Shown piece after piece: positions 32,051-43,656 of a DNA stretch of 64,000 nt. The stretch lies in the IMG/VR virus record IMGVR_UViG_3300020061_000004, positions 1-64,000 of that record; one strand, given 5' to 3'. This DNA is from a virus. Below the pieces are notes generated by a model. The model did no database searches. It saw only the letters and a list, made by a program, of their open reading frames with translations, and was not told the origin of the DNA. The stretch's first letter is position 1. The number at the start of each line of letters is the position of its first letter. A program made the translations under genes and the position numbers.

Positions 32051-35000
32051 ATCACATTGTAATTCAAATATACCACTCTGTTGAAGATTAGCATATAAAT
32101 CATCATCTGACATTTCATGATAATCTAAGATAGATTTCTCTAATCTAGCTACTGCTTCTTCTTCGAAATGCTTCTTGAAAAGCCTTTCTTCCTGTGGAGT
32201 CTGGAGTGTATTTTGTTTTACACTCTTAATATTTAGATAGGTACTAATACCAGGCTGATTTACCATATATACTGCTGTAGTAAGAGGAACTTTCAGACCC
32301 ACCATATAGTTGACAATCTTTAGAGCATCTACAGATAGATTATAAAGAGCATTTAACTGTTCTTTAGCTTCATCCGTTGCAGCAGAGGTAAGAGCTGAAT
32401 AAACACCATTAGTACGTCTACCATCAAATTGCTTTGATTCAGAGTCTAAGTTTAATTCATTATTTCCTCCAAAACTATCAAAAGTCATTCCATCAAATCT
32501 GAATGGCTGAATCTTCTCTGTTTCTCTAACTTTTATACCTGCTTTATTAAGAATAGAGTATATTAAGCTTGCATTAACGTCAATACCAATGTTATCTTTA
32601 CCAGCACTGTTATTTTTGAAAGCCTGATATTGTCCACCCATACTATCTCCAGGAAAACTAGATTTTTTACCAAATACCTTTCCAACCACTTTATCATTCT
32701 TATCACGGAGTGTAAGTTCACCTCTACCCTGTATTTCTGAAAGGGCTTCCATTGATGAAGATTCATCTGCAATTTCTCTAATACCTTTATTTGTAAGAAG
32801 AGAAATATAGCTATCTAATATCTTGTTATTTAATATACCATTGTTCAGTTCTTTAGTCTTAGAAGCTTCTTCGAATTCTTCCTGAGTTGATGGTAAACCA
32901 ACTTGTTTTAGAGCAGCTTCTACAATACTATTCTTAACATTCTCTTTCTCAACTGGTGATAGATTTATATCTTGTAACAACCCTGCATTCATCGGCTGTC
33001 CCATTATTTCTGAGATAGCTCCTTTAAGAGTTTTGTTATTCTTCTTCATATAATCCTTATACTCACCCCATTGAGCTTCACTACTACGAGCATCTCCATA
33101 TTTTCTAAACTGAGGCTTTCCATCTCTATATTCGGTATAGAAATCATATCTAGTGATATATTCCTTGTCCAAATCAAAGTCGGCACCAGACAGACGAACA
33201 AGGTCTTTTGAGAACATTGCCGTTGATCCAAGGTTAGCAGGAAGAAAGTCTATTATTCTTAGAGCCATGAAGGAGTTCTTATCCTGTGAGGGAATACGTA
33301 CCCCTAATCCCATAGCAATAGATTCTGGAATTTGATCTGTATCAGCGATATCAAGGAATTCTTTAAAGTGAGGAGGAAGCATCATTTCTGAGTATCTTCT
33401 TCCTGTATCATTACCATCACTATCATATTCAGTGACATTATGACGCAATTCATCAAGATATAACTGTCCTTCTTCTGTTACCTGATCAATACTATGAAGA
33501 ATAGTTTCAGCTTGTACATTTTGTCTATTATTTACGTAATGATCTCTGCGAATATGATCCCATTCTACCACTACACCATTTTCTATTCTCTTTGCTCTAC
33601 GAATAGTCTTAGTATCAATGCCAGAGAAAAGGGCTACAGTATAACCAGGATTCTTCTGTGATAATACTCCCTTAGAGAAGTATGCTAGATATAACTGCTG
33701 GAATTTAAACTTCGTAGCAGACATATTTAGGTTATACTTAGGAATACCATTTTCATCAAGAGAGAAAAAGTCCAGAAGCTGTGCGTCACCGCCACTTGCT
33801 TCAAGAGTAGATATTGCACGTTTTTGGAAATTAGCTAGTTGAGGAGTTACTTTACCTTCAGCAATTGATTTCTCAACATCATTATTAAAATCCTGAATGT
33901 TATAGATTTCATTTCTTGCTGCTTCAAAGTTATTAGATACCTTATTTGCTATAGCAGTCTGATAAATATCTCTTACCTGTCCTATAGTATATGTAGTACC
34001 AGATATAGATACTTCTGATTCATCATCCTGTTCACCATCAATAAGTTGTAATAACTGAGTTGGTGTAGTTATTTCAAGCTTATTGGAAGGATTTGCTGTT
34101 TGTAGACCGAAGTATGTATTATCATAAGGGTGCCCTACTAGATCAGAGAAGTCTTTAGCTCTACCTACATCCATAGTCATCATCTTGGAAGCAGATTCAG
34201 GAGCAGCAAAATGCATACTCTGATCTTCCATACGAGTTCTTAGATTATGTAAAGTTTCCCATCCTGGAATAGCTTTCCAATTACCATTCTCATCCTTCAT
34301 TGATGTAAGATTAGGCTGAAGAACAACCACAGACATTTTGAAATAACTCTTACCATCCTTAAAGATGAGTTTCATAGAGTTAGTCATTTCATCCCATCTT
34401 AGAAGTCCATTATCCTTATCAAAGATAGCATCAAATTCTTTACCATTTGCAGCTTTAATACTATGAATATTCTCTCCAGCTTCAAGAGCATCAAGTACAC
34501 GTGCTACTCTAGGAGTAAGCTGAGCAAGTCCCCATAGAGTATATCTAAGACCGGTAACTGTTGTATACATCTGAGCATCAGCTATCTTTGTTCCATCAGC
34601 AGATATAGGTTCTTTGAATATACCAATATTTGAGTGAGTGAATGGTTGAGTAATCCCTAGTTCTGGAGCAATAAGGTCTGTTCTCATAGATTTGATAGCA
34701 GCATTATCACCCTTAGCTCTTTTTACAGCATCAACAGCATCCTTCAGAGAAAGAGCAGGATCACCATGTAATATCTGATTGTAGGCTAGTGTATTAATGA
34801 AGTTATTCATTATTACATGCCCGACATTATCTGTGAACTTATCTTTACTCAGATTAATTGATTCATTACCATTAAAGTAGTCACTATGTAAGAATACATT
34901 AGAATACTTTCCTTTATTATCTTTATTAATAATACCTTCTGTTACTAATAGATTAAGAGTATCATCTACCATTTTATTTAATGATACTGCAAGCTGATCC

Positions 35001-38000
35001 TTAATATATTTCTCATCCTGCTCAGATATAACAGCAGTAGATGAACGAGCTATTCCTGCCATTCTGTCTAGGACAGTTTTTGGAAGAAGAGCTGTAAAAC
35101 TTTCAGTAAACTGTAATCCACGATATCCCTTTAGGATAACTGATCTATCTTCATTTCCTTGACTATCTGTTCCAAAATTACCAGTATGATAGTTTTCTAC
35201 AACATTAGATTTAATAGTACCTATTTCAGTATTTACTCTGTTTATACGATTAAATTCTCTCTTAAACTCATTAAATATTATATCTTTAACCTTCTGTGTA
35301 ACTCCTGATGCTTTATACATATCAGAAAGTATAGGCAGATTAACAGTGTCACCAGTACTAGAAGCTTCAAGTACACGAATCAGATGTGGTGTTGTAACAA
35401 CAGATGTTTTACCATTTCTCTGAGTTTTTGCATATGAAGAATAGATATTCATAAAGTTGATCAAGAACTCACGTGGAGAATAGTGACCATATGTAATACC
35501 ATCTTTCTGATCTCTAAACTCAGCAGTGACTACTTTACCAGCTTTATTTGTTTCTACTGCTTTAAGACCATCTATACGATTTACTAATAGATTATCTGCA
35601 ATAGCTTCAAAATCTGGAGATTTCATTAAGAAGTTATCAGTGAGCCATTCAGAATCATAGGCATCCCTATAAGCTGTTGTAGCTTCACGATATCCCTGTT
35701 CTCTTAATTGCTTACGGAAAGCAGCATCTCTAAGTTGATAGGAGAAGTTAATATTAAATGTACCATCTTGGTGGCCATACACTATTTTATCTTCAGCATT
35801 AGTAAATGATGATTCACCTACTGTTTCATCAAATAAAGAATTACCCTTAGCGATGTTTAGAAGACGACCAATCATAGCTGTGTCTATCTCTTCATTTACT
35901 TTAGTAACTTGCTGAGTATTATCATCTATTTGTTCTACTTCCTTTAAGTCTTTGAAATAAGGGTTTGAACCACCAGTTAATAGTCTAGTGAGTTGTTCTA
36001 AATCTTCTCCATTAAGAGTAGTTTCATCAGCAGTTTTCATGATCTGAACATACTCATAATCTTGTTTATTTATGAATTTGTTCTTAGGATCATCAAACTG
36101 AAGTTCTACACCCTCTTTCTTATATTTTTCATTAAGAGCATCAAATAATCTTGCATTTTTAGAAAGTATAGAATATTTTATATACTCTGAAGATAAGCGA
36201 ATACCTACCTGTGAAAGAGTATTCTGAACTCTTGTAACATCATCGGAAAGTTTAGTTGCATCATATTTAGTAACTATTCTTTCATCAAATATACTTCTTA
36301 TATCATTTACATTGTCACGAATAGCTTTTTGAGCATCATCTGAATATTTTGCATAATTATCTCCATATTCATTAGACCACTTATCAAACTGTGTATTTTC
36401 TACATTTTTACGATTCGCAGGGTATGATTTTGTAATACTTTTCTTAACATCCACTTCATTGAAAAGATAGTCTACACGAAACTTATTAAATCCTTTTCTA
36501 ACCATTTCTACAAGGGCAGGATTAATAGTGGCTTCAAGTCTATTCTCTTCAAAAAGAGCTTGAACATTAAGTCCAGTTTCTTTAATAAACTTCTCTACAA
36601 AATGTCTACTCTGTTCATTACCATTAGAAAACATAATCATCTTCTGGAAGAACTTAATAGGATCAGTAATATTAGCTACAGAACGTAGTAGACCATAATA
36701 TACTGCCCTAGAATCAACAGTATTTACTGTAGGAACACCTTCAATAAGCTGTGAGTTTCCAAATTCATCTACTTTATCATAAGAAGTAAATCCTATATAC
36801 TGGCGTAGTAATCCTGGAAGGCTAGAAAGACCTCCTATGTTTTCAGAAGTATTATTATAACCAGTACTAGGTTGTCCTTTATCCTGTTCACTATCTTCCT
36901 TATCTTCTTCTCTAAACTGCTCAATATATTTAATAGTATTAACATATTCTATAGCTCCCTTTTTGATTATATCACGACTTTCTGGGTTGCTGTATACATA
37001 AGCCTGATCAGATGATAAAATACGATTCATTTCAGCCTCAGACTTTCCCGCATATAGAGGATTGTTAATACTATATAAACCTTGTAAGTCATCAAGTATA
37101 GTATTTAATAGAGTATCATCAGATATATTTCTATACTTGTCTAACATCCTATATGTATTATAATAAGATGCTACACTCTGAACAGTCTGAGTAGATGTTT
37201 TAGGGTCCATATTACGTTTAATAGTAATCTGGCCTTTACCCACTTGCATAACTCCCGGACGAGCAGGTATTAATGATAGAGCTATTTCTGGATTACCATA
37301 ATCTTCTTCTGGCATCTCAGTTGTAAACCTATTAGCAGCAATATCATGATATTTGTAAACACCTGTGTCAATATCTCTAAAGAGCATATCAAGGTCTTTA
37401 CCACTTTTAGAGAACCATTTGAAGAAACGACGAATAGCATCAAATAGTTTATCAAATATACCAGCAGATTCTTTCTTAGCTTTCCAACCTTGAAACTTAT
37501 CAGCCATATATTCTTCATACAGTCTATCAAGAGCTTGACTATTAGATAGTGTATTATAAAGTCCTAAGTCTCTTCTTTCCTTTAAATATTGATTAATAGA
37601 TTTACCTTCTGATTTCAGTTGGTTATAAAGTCCCTTCTGTGCCTCAGATAGATATCTATCTATTTCAGCATCACTTAATAGCATACGAAATACACCATGA
37701 AATGCTTCATGATATTCTGTACCTGCTGGAGCATCACTATTAAGATATATAACTCCATTAGAGAATGCTCCCCATACTTGTCCCTTTATAGCTATTCTAT
37801 CAAGAACTTCTGATATATCTGCCATTTTAATAAAAGAAGGAAGATTATCAGAGATATACTGACGAGCCTTTTCTACATCTAATATAGTATTCAGTTCTTT
37901 AACACCGTTCTCACCAAGTTTGAAATCAAAATCAATATCTTGATTAGCACCTTTTGGAATATCAAGATTAAGACCCATACTCTTAGCTAATTCTCTTGCA

Positions 38001-41000
38001 GACATTCCTGAAAGATTATCTAATATTTCTCCAGTTTCAGCATCTCTAAATACTGTTCCTTGTGGTGTATTACTAAACTGTACTCCTACACTTCCTAGAG
38101 CTTCATCAGCACTGGTGAATACTTTATCTTCATTAGATTCCTGATTGAAATTAGAAGTAGCCTTAGCATCTCTTATTTCTTGAGGAGACACCATTCCTAA
38201 TGGATTTCCTTGGTCATCTGTATCTACTTGTGTAAGACCACCAAAGATTCCCTTACTAGGAAGAGTAATAGGAGAAGGAGCTATCATTTCCTGCACTGGT
38301 ATACTAGGAGCAGGCATTTGAAATACTCCACTAGTAAGAGGTACTACAGAAGATATCTCAGGGTTATATACAATATTAATACCCTTTTGCTTTTCTACTG
38401 AGGTGATGTTTCCTTTGCCGTCATAAGCAATCTGAAATGGAAGAATTCCAAGTCTCTTTGGTTTTACACCAAATTCATTCTGGAAAAGGTTAGAATATGC
38501 ACTAAGTTGATTAGTATGATTCTGTCTCTTAGTCATCTTACCATTGTAAGAATCATCATACTTACCAAAATCCTTAGCTGTCTTTATATCATAAATACTA
38601 TAATTACCATCCTTATCTACCGATAGAATATCTACTTCACCAGCTATTTTACTTACTGGATCAAATAATACTATATTATTACTAATAAACTTCTCACCTC
38701 TATCTTCAATAGTTTTCTTAATTTCAGTGAGTGCTTTTATGATAGAAGTATGAGCTTCATCAGAAATACCAGCAGGTTTAGTAGCAGTTTTACCAGAAAA
38801 GAAATCTCTTACAATTCCATCTACTGTACTACCAGCAACTCTTGCATTTTCGTATAGAGAAGAGTCACCATCAAAATCATTAGGAATAACATTTGTTACT
38901 CTTCTATAGTTCTCTCCTCTAATTATATAAAACTGCTGATCTGCTGTTCTTCCTTGTACTTCTGTCTGACTAGCTATAACAGCAGCCATAATATCTTGAG
39001 AAGTCTGAAGATTTGCACCACTACTTACAGCATTCTGATTAGCAGGATTATTTCTTTCAGTACCTCCAGCTGCCTTATAGGCACTAGATATCTCTTTATA
39101 GTTAGGAGTGATACGAAGAGTACCATTCTTAAATACATTAGTAGTTGTTGCACTACTTAAAGCATTACCCGCAGCATCAGCATTAGTTTCAGAATCTTTT
39201 GCAATATTTTCACGGAACTGACTAGCAGAGAAATTAACTTTAAGTGCAGCAAATGCTGTAGCTTTATCAATTTGTTCCTGAGTCATTCCTTTCTTAACAG
39301 TACCTACTTTAACTGCTTCCTTATTGAAGAGATCAATCATCTCTCCTAAGTTCTTAATAGTAGCTACTCTTGTAGGAGCAATATATAAGGTATATCCTGC
39401 TTTAGTGTCCTTATCGTATATTTCCATACGAATTGCACCAATAGGGCTTACAGAAAGATTAAAGTTCTTTTTACCATCTGGATCAGATATAAACAGTTGA
39501 TTATCAATACCTTCATTAAAAGTATCATTATATGCTTTTGCTTCAGCATTAGGATATTTATAATAAACAACTTGATCACCAATTAATAACTGTCCATCTG
39601 CTAATTCCTTAGTAGATTCTGCAAAGTTAGTTTCTCCTGAAAGTTGTGCTCTATCTTTAAGAGAGTTAAACAATGCACTTTCAGCTTGTTCTCCTAACTG
39701 TCCAGGAGTAAGAGCTACATAATGTAAAGCTCCATCTGGTGTTTGAGTAACCCCAACATATCTTGTTCCAAGAGCATGTATTCTAGTAACGTCTCCAGCA
39801 ATTTTAGCTTTTAATTCTTTAGAATCAGCATTGTTATCATAAAAAGCAGGACTATAGATAAACTCCATAATATCAGACTTCACATATCCACCAATATCAT
39901 TATTATATACACGAGGTATAGAGATAATTACTTGTGACTGAACATCCTGTCCATTAGAACCTTTAAATACATGAGTAGTATTCTCTAATTCACTATATAA
40001 AGGTCTTTCTCCACCCGGTGGGATCAGATCAAGTTCCCCATATGTAAGTTTTACATCTACAAGTTTTTCAAGCTGTTCTTCTGATAGAGTAATAGCTTGA
40101 TTATTATTGTTCTTAAACTGTATAGCAAAATAGTTCTTCAGAGCAACCATAGCATTATACTGTTCCAAATCAGCAGCATATTGTGCAGCAGGTCTGGAAG
40201 TAAAATTAGCGTATTGTTGAGCAGTAAGTTTATCTAATGTAACTAATTGATTATTAACATTAAATAATAGTCTATCAGGAGTAGCAAGTTTTGCCACTTC
40301 ATCTCCAGTATGTAAGATAGACATATCTATAGGAGAAAGAGAAGAATATACTCCAGGATAACCTTTTAATTGTGTATATGTATTATTAGCTTTTTGATCA
40401 TTATAGGCTTGTTGACGTTCAGGAGAAAGAGGCTGTATTCTGATAGTCATATCAGCTTTAAACTCAGCTGATGTTTCATACTGTATAGCTTCTTGGAAAG
40501 GAACTTTTAAATCAGCAGGAACAAGAGCTTTATTAAAATAATCTTCTGTACGTAAAGCTTCTCTACCAGCTCCAGCACCAGCAGGTTGAGGCTGAGGAGG
40601 ACTTGGTGGTACAATAGGTTTAGAAGCCTTCTGGGAAGCAGCATTTGCAGCAGTGTTAAGAGTTACAGCCTGTGCTCTAATAGCAGCTACATTACTATTA
40701 TGTATATAGTAGTTCTTACCATCTGAGCTTTTAACTTGTGTATACTCTGAAAGGTTGACATTAGGATTTGTCATCTTAAGATCATCAACTGTAGATAGTT
40801 CATCTACATTATCAAGATCATCAGAAGCAGCTTTATCCTTTCCATCAATAACATTTAATAGAGCATTATAATATGTTCTTTTCTTCTCATCATCTAATAC
40901 TTGTGTAGACTCAGTTAATTCTCCTTGCCCTTGTTGTTGTGATGCAGCAAGACCAGTTCCTGTAGATAAACCATTAGCTTGAGCAGCCTGCTGAGCAACT

Positions 41001-43654
41001 ACATTTACCTGTGGATTCTGAGGTTGTACAGTATTAGGAGTGAGTGTAATAGGCTGTACCTGTACTTTACTTCTAATATCCGCTATATTATCAAATAATT
41101 TCTTAAATCCACCTTTAGTTGTAAGACGAGCATAACTATCAGCAGCTATTTTATTTCTGGAGTTTAGATATGCAATATCCTTACTCCTACCCATAACATC
41201 TTTTATGATAGTAGGATCAAACTTCTTTGCTCCAAATGGGGCATAAGCTTGATTATAATCTTGAGCATATTTATTAAATACGTTAAAGAGTAAATCTTGA
41301 TATGATTTTTGAGAAGCTTTTTCATCCTTCTGATCTAAAGAATCATCAATAAGAGAAACACGTTCTAATAGGTTATCTTTCTCTTTCTGAGACTCTTTAT
41401 CACCAAGCTTAATACCTTCATTTAAAATAGAAATACGACTTAAATAGTCTTGTTTAAGACTATGCATACCCACATCACTACCAAGTTTCTCAACTTCATC
41501 AGCATTTACAGCTGTATGAGCAGCTATTTCAGAACGCATCTGAGAGATACGATTATTAGAATCTCTTGCCACACTCATAGAGTAGGTGAGTTGATTCTTA
41601 GTATCTTGATATATCAGATATTTTTCATTCTCTTTATCCTGTTCGGCTTTCTGCTCTGCATTCTTGTAATTACCAGTACCTTTATAGTTAAAGGGATTTA
41701 CAAATGTTCTATCTACTCTATCGTGTATATCTTTAATAGAAGCTGCTGTACTCTTTAATGTACTAACATAATCTGCTACTAATTTTTTATTAGCATCAGT
41801 TTGAGGAATATTAAATTCTTTTTGAAATTCATCCTGACTAAGCTTATTTAGTTCATCTAATTGATCAAGACGAGTTTCATACTTATTCTGCTCAATACCA
41901 GACACAACGAAGTTAACCATCTGCTCATGCTGATAGTTCTTGAATAAGAATGGATTATTAGCCTTAGCAGCAGCCAGCATATCATCTTGGATAGCATCAG
42001 CAGCTACTTGTTCTCCATATTTATTCTCAAATACTCCTGTAAGAGTTTTGGCATTAAGTCCTTTAAGAACATCTTGTATTTGTTGCTTACGATCAGGAGC
42101 TTCTATACCTCTTATTTTATGGTATATATGTTCTCCAGCACTATATAAAGCACCACCAAGAACACCATCAATAATATTCTCCCATCCTTCCTGAGTACCT
42201 AAAGTCTTAGACATACCAAGACCAAAACTCTTCATGAAGTTATTAGTCTGATCTATAGATGGTTGATGATACTTACGTTTGTAATAATCGTCTACACCAT
42301 TCTGTATAGCAAACTGCGATCCTTCTTCAAAACCTTCTGATAAACTTTCTGTAAGTAGTTCAACAGGTTTACTACTAGTAATAGCTTTTCCTATTCTAGC
42401 AAATGTATTAGTTGGCTGTACAGCTTCAAATATATCTCTACTACCTTCTTTAAGAGCAACTCTTATACCTGTCTTAGCTTCTGCTTCTACGGCATCTTTA
42501 ATGACATTAAAAGGCTTTAGTAAGCTACCCCACTGAATAGAGTTAGTGGCAGCTAATAGAGCTGTATTTAAGAGAAAACGTGTATTACCAGCAGTTTTTG
42601 CTGTATCATATATTTTCTGTTGAGCTTCATAATCTGGCATTTTGCCATTATTATTGAAGTATTCTTGAGTAAGGTCTTTATTTAATTGATTAAATCCATC
42701 AAGTCCTTCAAATGCAGCTTCACCAACACCTGATGTAATCATGTTGGCACCCCATAGTCCTTTTCTCACTGCATAGTTAAACTTATCAATACCTTTTAAT
42801 CCTTTGATGATATCATCAGCAGATTTTATAGAACCTTTTAATCCAGCAAGTCCTTCTTCACCAAAATTAATAAGTTTACCAAGTCTATATACTGCTTTGT
42901 TGATCTGTAAGGCAGCAAGAGGCACTTCTCCCACTCCACCTGTAACAGCACCAACAACAGCATCTTCTACTAAGCTTCCACCAATAGCACCAATAGTGAA
43001 ACCTGTCTGTTGTAATATATTACCCCATCCATTACCAGCATTACCATAGAATGGAACAAGATTTAAGAATGGATGTTGTCTTTCCCAGTTTGTTTCATAG
43101 TTAGGCATAGCATTCTCTGCCCAGTTCTGCATATCAGTAGCCCAAGTATTAGTGGGGTTATTCCACACCTTATCAATATTTCCCTCTTTTGCAGCAGATA
43201 TCATATTAGGAATATCCATCAATGAATTGGCAAAACTTCCTACTGTTGTTACAGCAAGTTTACCAAAACGGTTTCCCATCTGCTTAACCCAACTTTGATT
43301 CTCTCCATACCAGTTTGATATATTTGGGTCATCAGGAGTAAATCCTCCATATGCATCTGTCAAATAGGGATCAGCAACAGACTTATTAGTATATTTAAAA
43401 TCAGTTAAGAAGTTAGTTGGTGTATTTTTTATAGCACCTAACATTGCAGCATATGCAGGATTAACCTTTGAATTTCCTGCTAAAGTATTTGGAGCACCAT
43501 CATTGAATAGAAGGTTTGGTGCTGTTGGTGCATCAACAACATTGGTACGATCTATTACACGTCCTAAGTCCTTGTTTATATCATAATTAGAAGCCGGAAT
43601 AGCAGTCTGCTGTCCCGGCTGAATATCTGTAGATATGGGAGTAGTTCCAGCCAT
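32048..43654 (-). CDS. giant virion RNA polymerase polyprotein with nuclease and zincin domains
   Basis: 3868 residues. N-terminal ~500: a virion-type region with hydrophobic stretches (GFTIGAIGGSLVEDAVVGAV), then coiled-coil and linker regions. A PD-(D/E)xK nuclease fold is at about 1640-1720: GEVD (D1675), YDIK (D1689, K1691), then QLSAY. A zincin motif HEAFH is at 1982-1986. The C-terminal third holds RNA polymerase-like sequence: YFKMSVVVLQP ... RMEDQSMHFAAPESASKMM, then RIPSQDKNSFMALRIIDFLP leading to SGADFDLDKEY. Its three aspartates (D3492, D3494, D3496) align with NADFDGD of cellular beta' subunits and the DxDxD of crAss-like RNA polymerases. It probably enters the cell with the DNA and transcribes early genes. 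RNA polymerase call is strong; the nuclease and protease calls rest on short motifs. Confidence 0.82.
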   Translation of the reverse strand: MAGTTPISTDIQPGQQTAIPASNYDINKDLGRVIDRTNVVDAPTAPNLLFNDGAPNTLAGNSKVNPAYAAMLGAIKNTPTNFLTDFKYTNKSVADPYLTDAYGGFTPDDPNISNWYGENQSWVKQMGNRFGKLAVTTVGSFANSLMDIPNMISAAKEGNIDKVWNNPTNTWATDMQNWAENAMPNYETNWERQHPFLNLVPFYGNAGNGWGNILQQTGFTIGAIGGSLVEDAVVGAVTGGVGEVPLAALQINKAVYRLGKLINFGEEGLAGLKGSIKSADDIIKGLKGIDKFNYAVRKGLWGANMITSGVGEAAFEGLDGFNQLNKDLTQEYFNNNGKMPDYEAQQKIYDTAKTAGNTRFLLNTALLAATNSIQWGSLLKPFNVIKDAVEAEAKTGIRVALKEGSRDIFEAVQPTNTFARIGKAITSSKPVELLTESLSEGFEEGSQFAIQNGVDDYYKRKYHQPSIDQTNNFMKSFGLGMSKTLGTQEGWENIIDGVLGGALYSAGEHIYHKIRGIEAPDRKQQIQDVLKGLNAKTLTGVFENKYGEQVAADAIQDDMLAAAKANNPFLFKNYQHEQMVNFVVSGIEQNKYETRLDQLDELNKLSQDEFQKEFNIPQTDANKKLVADYVSTLKSTAASIKDIHDRVDRTFVNPFNYKGTGNYKNAEQKAEQDKENEKYLIYQDTKNQLTYSMSVARDSNNRISQMRSEIAAHTAVNADEVEKLGSDVGMHSLKQDYLSRISILNEGIKLGDKESQKEKDNLLERVSLIDDSLDQKDEKASQKSYQDLLFNVFNKYAQDYNQAYAPFGAKKFDPTIIKDVMGRSKDIAYLNSRNKIAADSYARLTTKGGFKKLFDNIADIRSKVQVQPITLTPNTVQPQNPQVNVVAQQAAQANGLSTGTGLAASQQQGQGELTESTQVLDDEKKRTYYNALLNVIDGKDKAASDDLDNVDELSTVDDLKMTNPNVNLSEYTQVKSSDGKNYYIHNSNVAAIRAQAVTLNTAANAASQKASKPIVPPSPPQPQPAGAGAGREALRTEDYFNKALVPADLKVPFQEAIQYETSAEFKADMTIRIQPLSPERQQAYNDQKANNTYTQLKGYPGVYSSLSPIDMSILHTGDEVAKLATPDRLLFNVNNQLVTLDKLTAQQYANFTSRPAAQYAADLEQYNAMVALKNYFAIQFKNNNNQAITLSEEQLEKLVDVKLTYGELDLIPPGGERPLYSELENTTHVFKGSNGQDVQSQVIISIPRVYNNDIGGYVKSDIMEFIYSPAFYDNNADSKELKAKIAGDVTRIHALGTRYVGVTQTPDGALHYVALTPGQLGEQAESALFNSLKDRAQLSGETNFAESTKELADGQLLIGDQVVYYKYPNAEAKAYNDTFNEGIDNQLFISDPDGKKNFNLSVSPIGAIRMEIYDKDTKAGYTLYIAPTRVATIKNLGEMIDLFNKEAVKVGTVKKGMTQEQIDKATAFAALKVNFSASQFRENIAKDSETNADAAGNALSSATTTNVFKNGTLRITPNYKEISSAYKAAGGTERNNPANQNAVSSGANLQTSQDIMAAVIASQTEVQGRTADQQFYIIRGENYRRVTNVIPNDFDGDSSLYENARVAGSTVDGIVRDFFSGKTATKPAGISDEAHTSIIKALTEIKKTIEDRGEKFISNNIVLFDPVSKIAGEVDILSVDKDGNYSIYDIKTAKDFGKYDDSYNGKMTKRQNHTNQLSAYSNLFQNEFGVKPKRLGILPFQIAYDGKGNITSVEKQKGINIVYNPEISSVVPLTSGVFQMPAPSIPVQEMIAPSPITLPSKGIFGGLTQVDTDDQGNPLGMVSPQEIRDAKATSNFNQESNEDKVFTSADEALGSVGVQFSNTPQGTVFRDAETGEILDNLSGMSARELAKSMGLNLDIPKGANQDIDFDFKLGENGVKELNTILDVEKARQYISDNLPSFIKMADISEVLDRIAIKGQVWGAFSNGVIYLNSDAPAGTEYHEAFHGVFRMLLSDAEIDRYLSEAQKGLYNQLKSEGKSINQYLKERRDLGLYNTLSNSQALDRLYEEYMADKFQGWKAKKESAGIFDKLFDAIRRFFKWFSKSGKDLDMLFRDIDTGVYKYHDIAANRFTTEMPEEDYGNPEIALSLIPARPGVMQVGKGQITIKRNMDPKTSTQTVQSVASYYNTYRMLDKYRNISDDTLLNTILDDLQGLYSINNPLYAGKSEAEMNRILSSDQAYVYSNPESRDIIKKGAIEYVNTIKYIEQFREEDKEDSEQDKGQPSTGYNNTSENIGGLSSLPGLLRQYIGFTSYDKVDEFGNSQLIEGVPTVNTVDSRAVYYGLLRSVANITDPIKFFQKMIMFSNGNEQSRHFVEKFIKETGLNVQALFEENRLEATINPALVEMVRKGFNKFRVDYLFNEVDVKKSITKSYPANRKNVENTQFDKWSNEYGDNYAKYSDDAQKAIRDNVNDIRSIFDERIVTKYDATKLSDDVTRVQNTLSQVGIRLSSEYIKYSILSKNARLFDALNEKYKKEGVELQFDDPKNKFINKQDYEYVQIMKTADETTLNGEDLEQLTRLLTGGSNPYFKDLKEVEQIDDNTQQVTKVNEEIDTAMIGRLLNIAKGNSLFDETVGESSFTNAEDKIVYGHQDGTFNINFSYQLRDAAFRKQLREQGYREATTAYRDAYDSEWLTDNFLMKSPDFEAIADNLLVNRIDGLKAVETNKAGKVVTAEFRDQKDGITYGHYSPREFLINFMNIYSSYAKTQRNGKTSVVTTPHLIRVLEASSTGDTVNLPILSDMYKASGVTQKVKDIIFNEFKREFNRINRVNTEIGTIKSNVVENYHTGNFGTDSQGNEDRSVILKGYRGLQFTESFTALLPKTVLDRMAGIARSSTAVISEQDEKYIKDQLAVSLNKMVDDTLNLLVTEGIINKDNKGKYSNVFLHSDYFNGNESINLSKDKFTDNVGHVIMNNFINTLAYNQILHGDPALSLKDAVDAVKRAKGDNAAIKSMRTDLIAPELGITQPFTHSNIGIFKEPISADGTKIADAQMYTTVTGLRYTLWGLAQLTPRVARVLDALEAGENIHSIKAANGKEFDAIFDKDNGLLRWDEMTNSMKLIFKDGKSYFKMSVVVLQPNLTSMKDENGNWKAIPGWETLHNLRTRMEDQSMHFAAPESASKMMTMDVGRAKDFSDLVGHPYDNTYFGLQTANPSNKLEITTPTQLLQLIDGEQDDESEVSISGTTYTIGQVRDIYQTAIANKVSNNFEAARNEIYNIQDFNNDVEKSIAEGKVTPQLANFQKRAISTLEASGGDAQLLDFFSLDENGIPKYNLNMSATKFKFQQLYLAYFSKGVLSQKNPGYTVALFSGIDTKTIRRAKRIENGVVVEWDHIRRDHYVNNRQNVQAETILHSIDQVTEEGQLYLDELRHNVTEYDSDGNDTGRRYSEMMLPPHFKEFLDIADTDQIPESIAMGLGVRIPSQDKNSFMALRIIDFLPANLGSTAMFSKDLVRLSGADFDLDKEYITRYDFYTEYRDGKPQFRKYGDARSSEAQWGEYKDYMKKNNKTLKGAISEIMGQPMNAGLLQDINLSPVEKENVKNSIVEAALKQVGLPSTQEEFEEASKTKELNNGILNNKILDSYISLLTNKGIREIADESSSMEALSEIQGRGELTLRDKNDKVVGKVFGKKSSFPGDSMGGQYQAFKNNSAGKDNIGIDVNASLIYSILNKAGIKVRETEKIQPFRFDGMTFDSFGGNNELNLDSESKQFDGRRTNGVYSALTSAATDEAKEQLNALYNLSVDALKIVNYMVGLKVPLTTAVYMVNQPGISTYLNIKSVKQNTLQTPQEERLFKKHFEEEAVARLEKSILDYHEMSDDDLYANLQQSGIFELQCD

Positions 43655-43656
43655 TA

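Noticed and set aside
32048-43654. Intein or intron inside the giant RNA polymerase gene
   Set aside because: No intein splice-junction pattern (terminal HN before C/S/T) or homing domain was found, and the frame is continuous.
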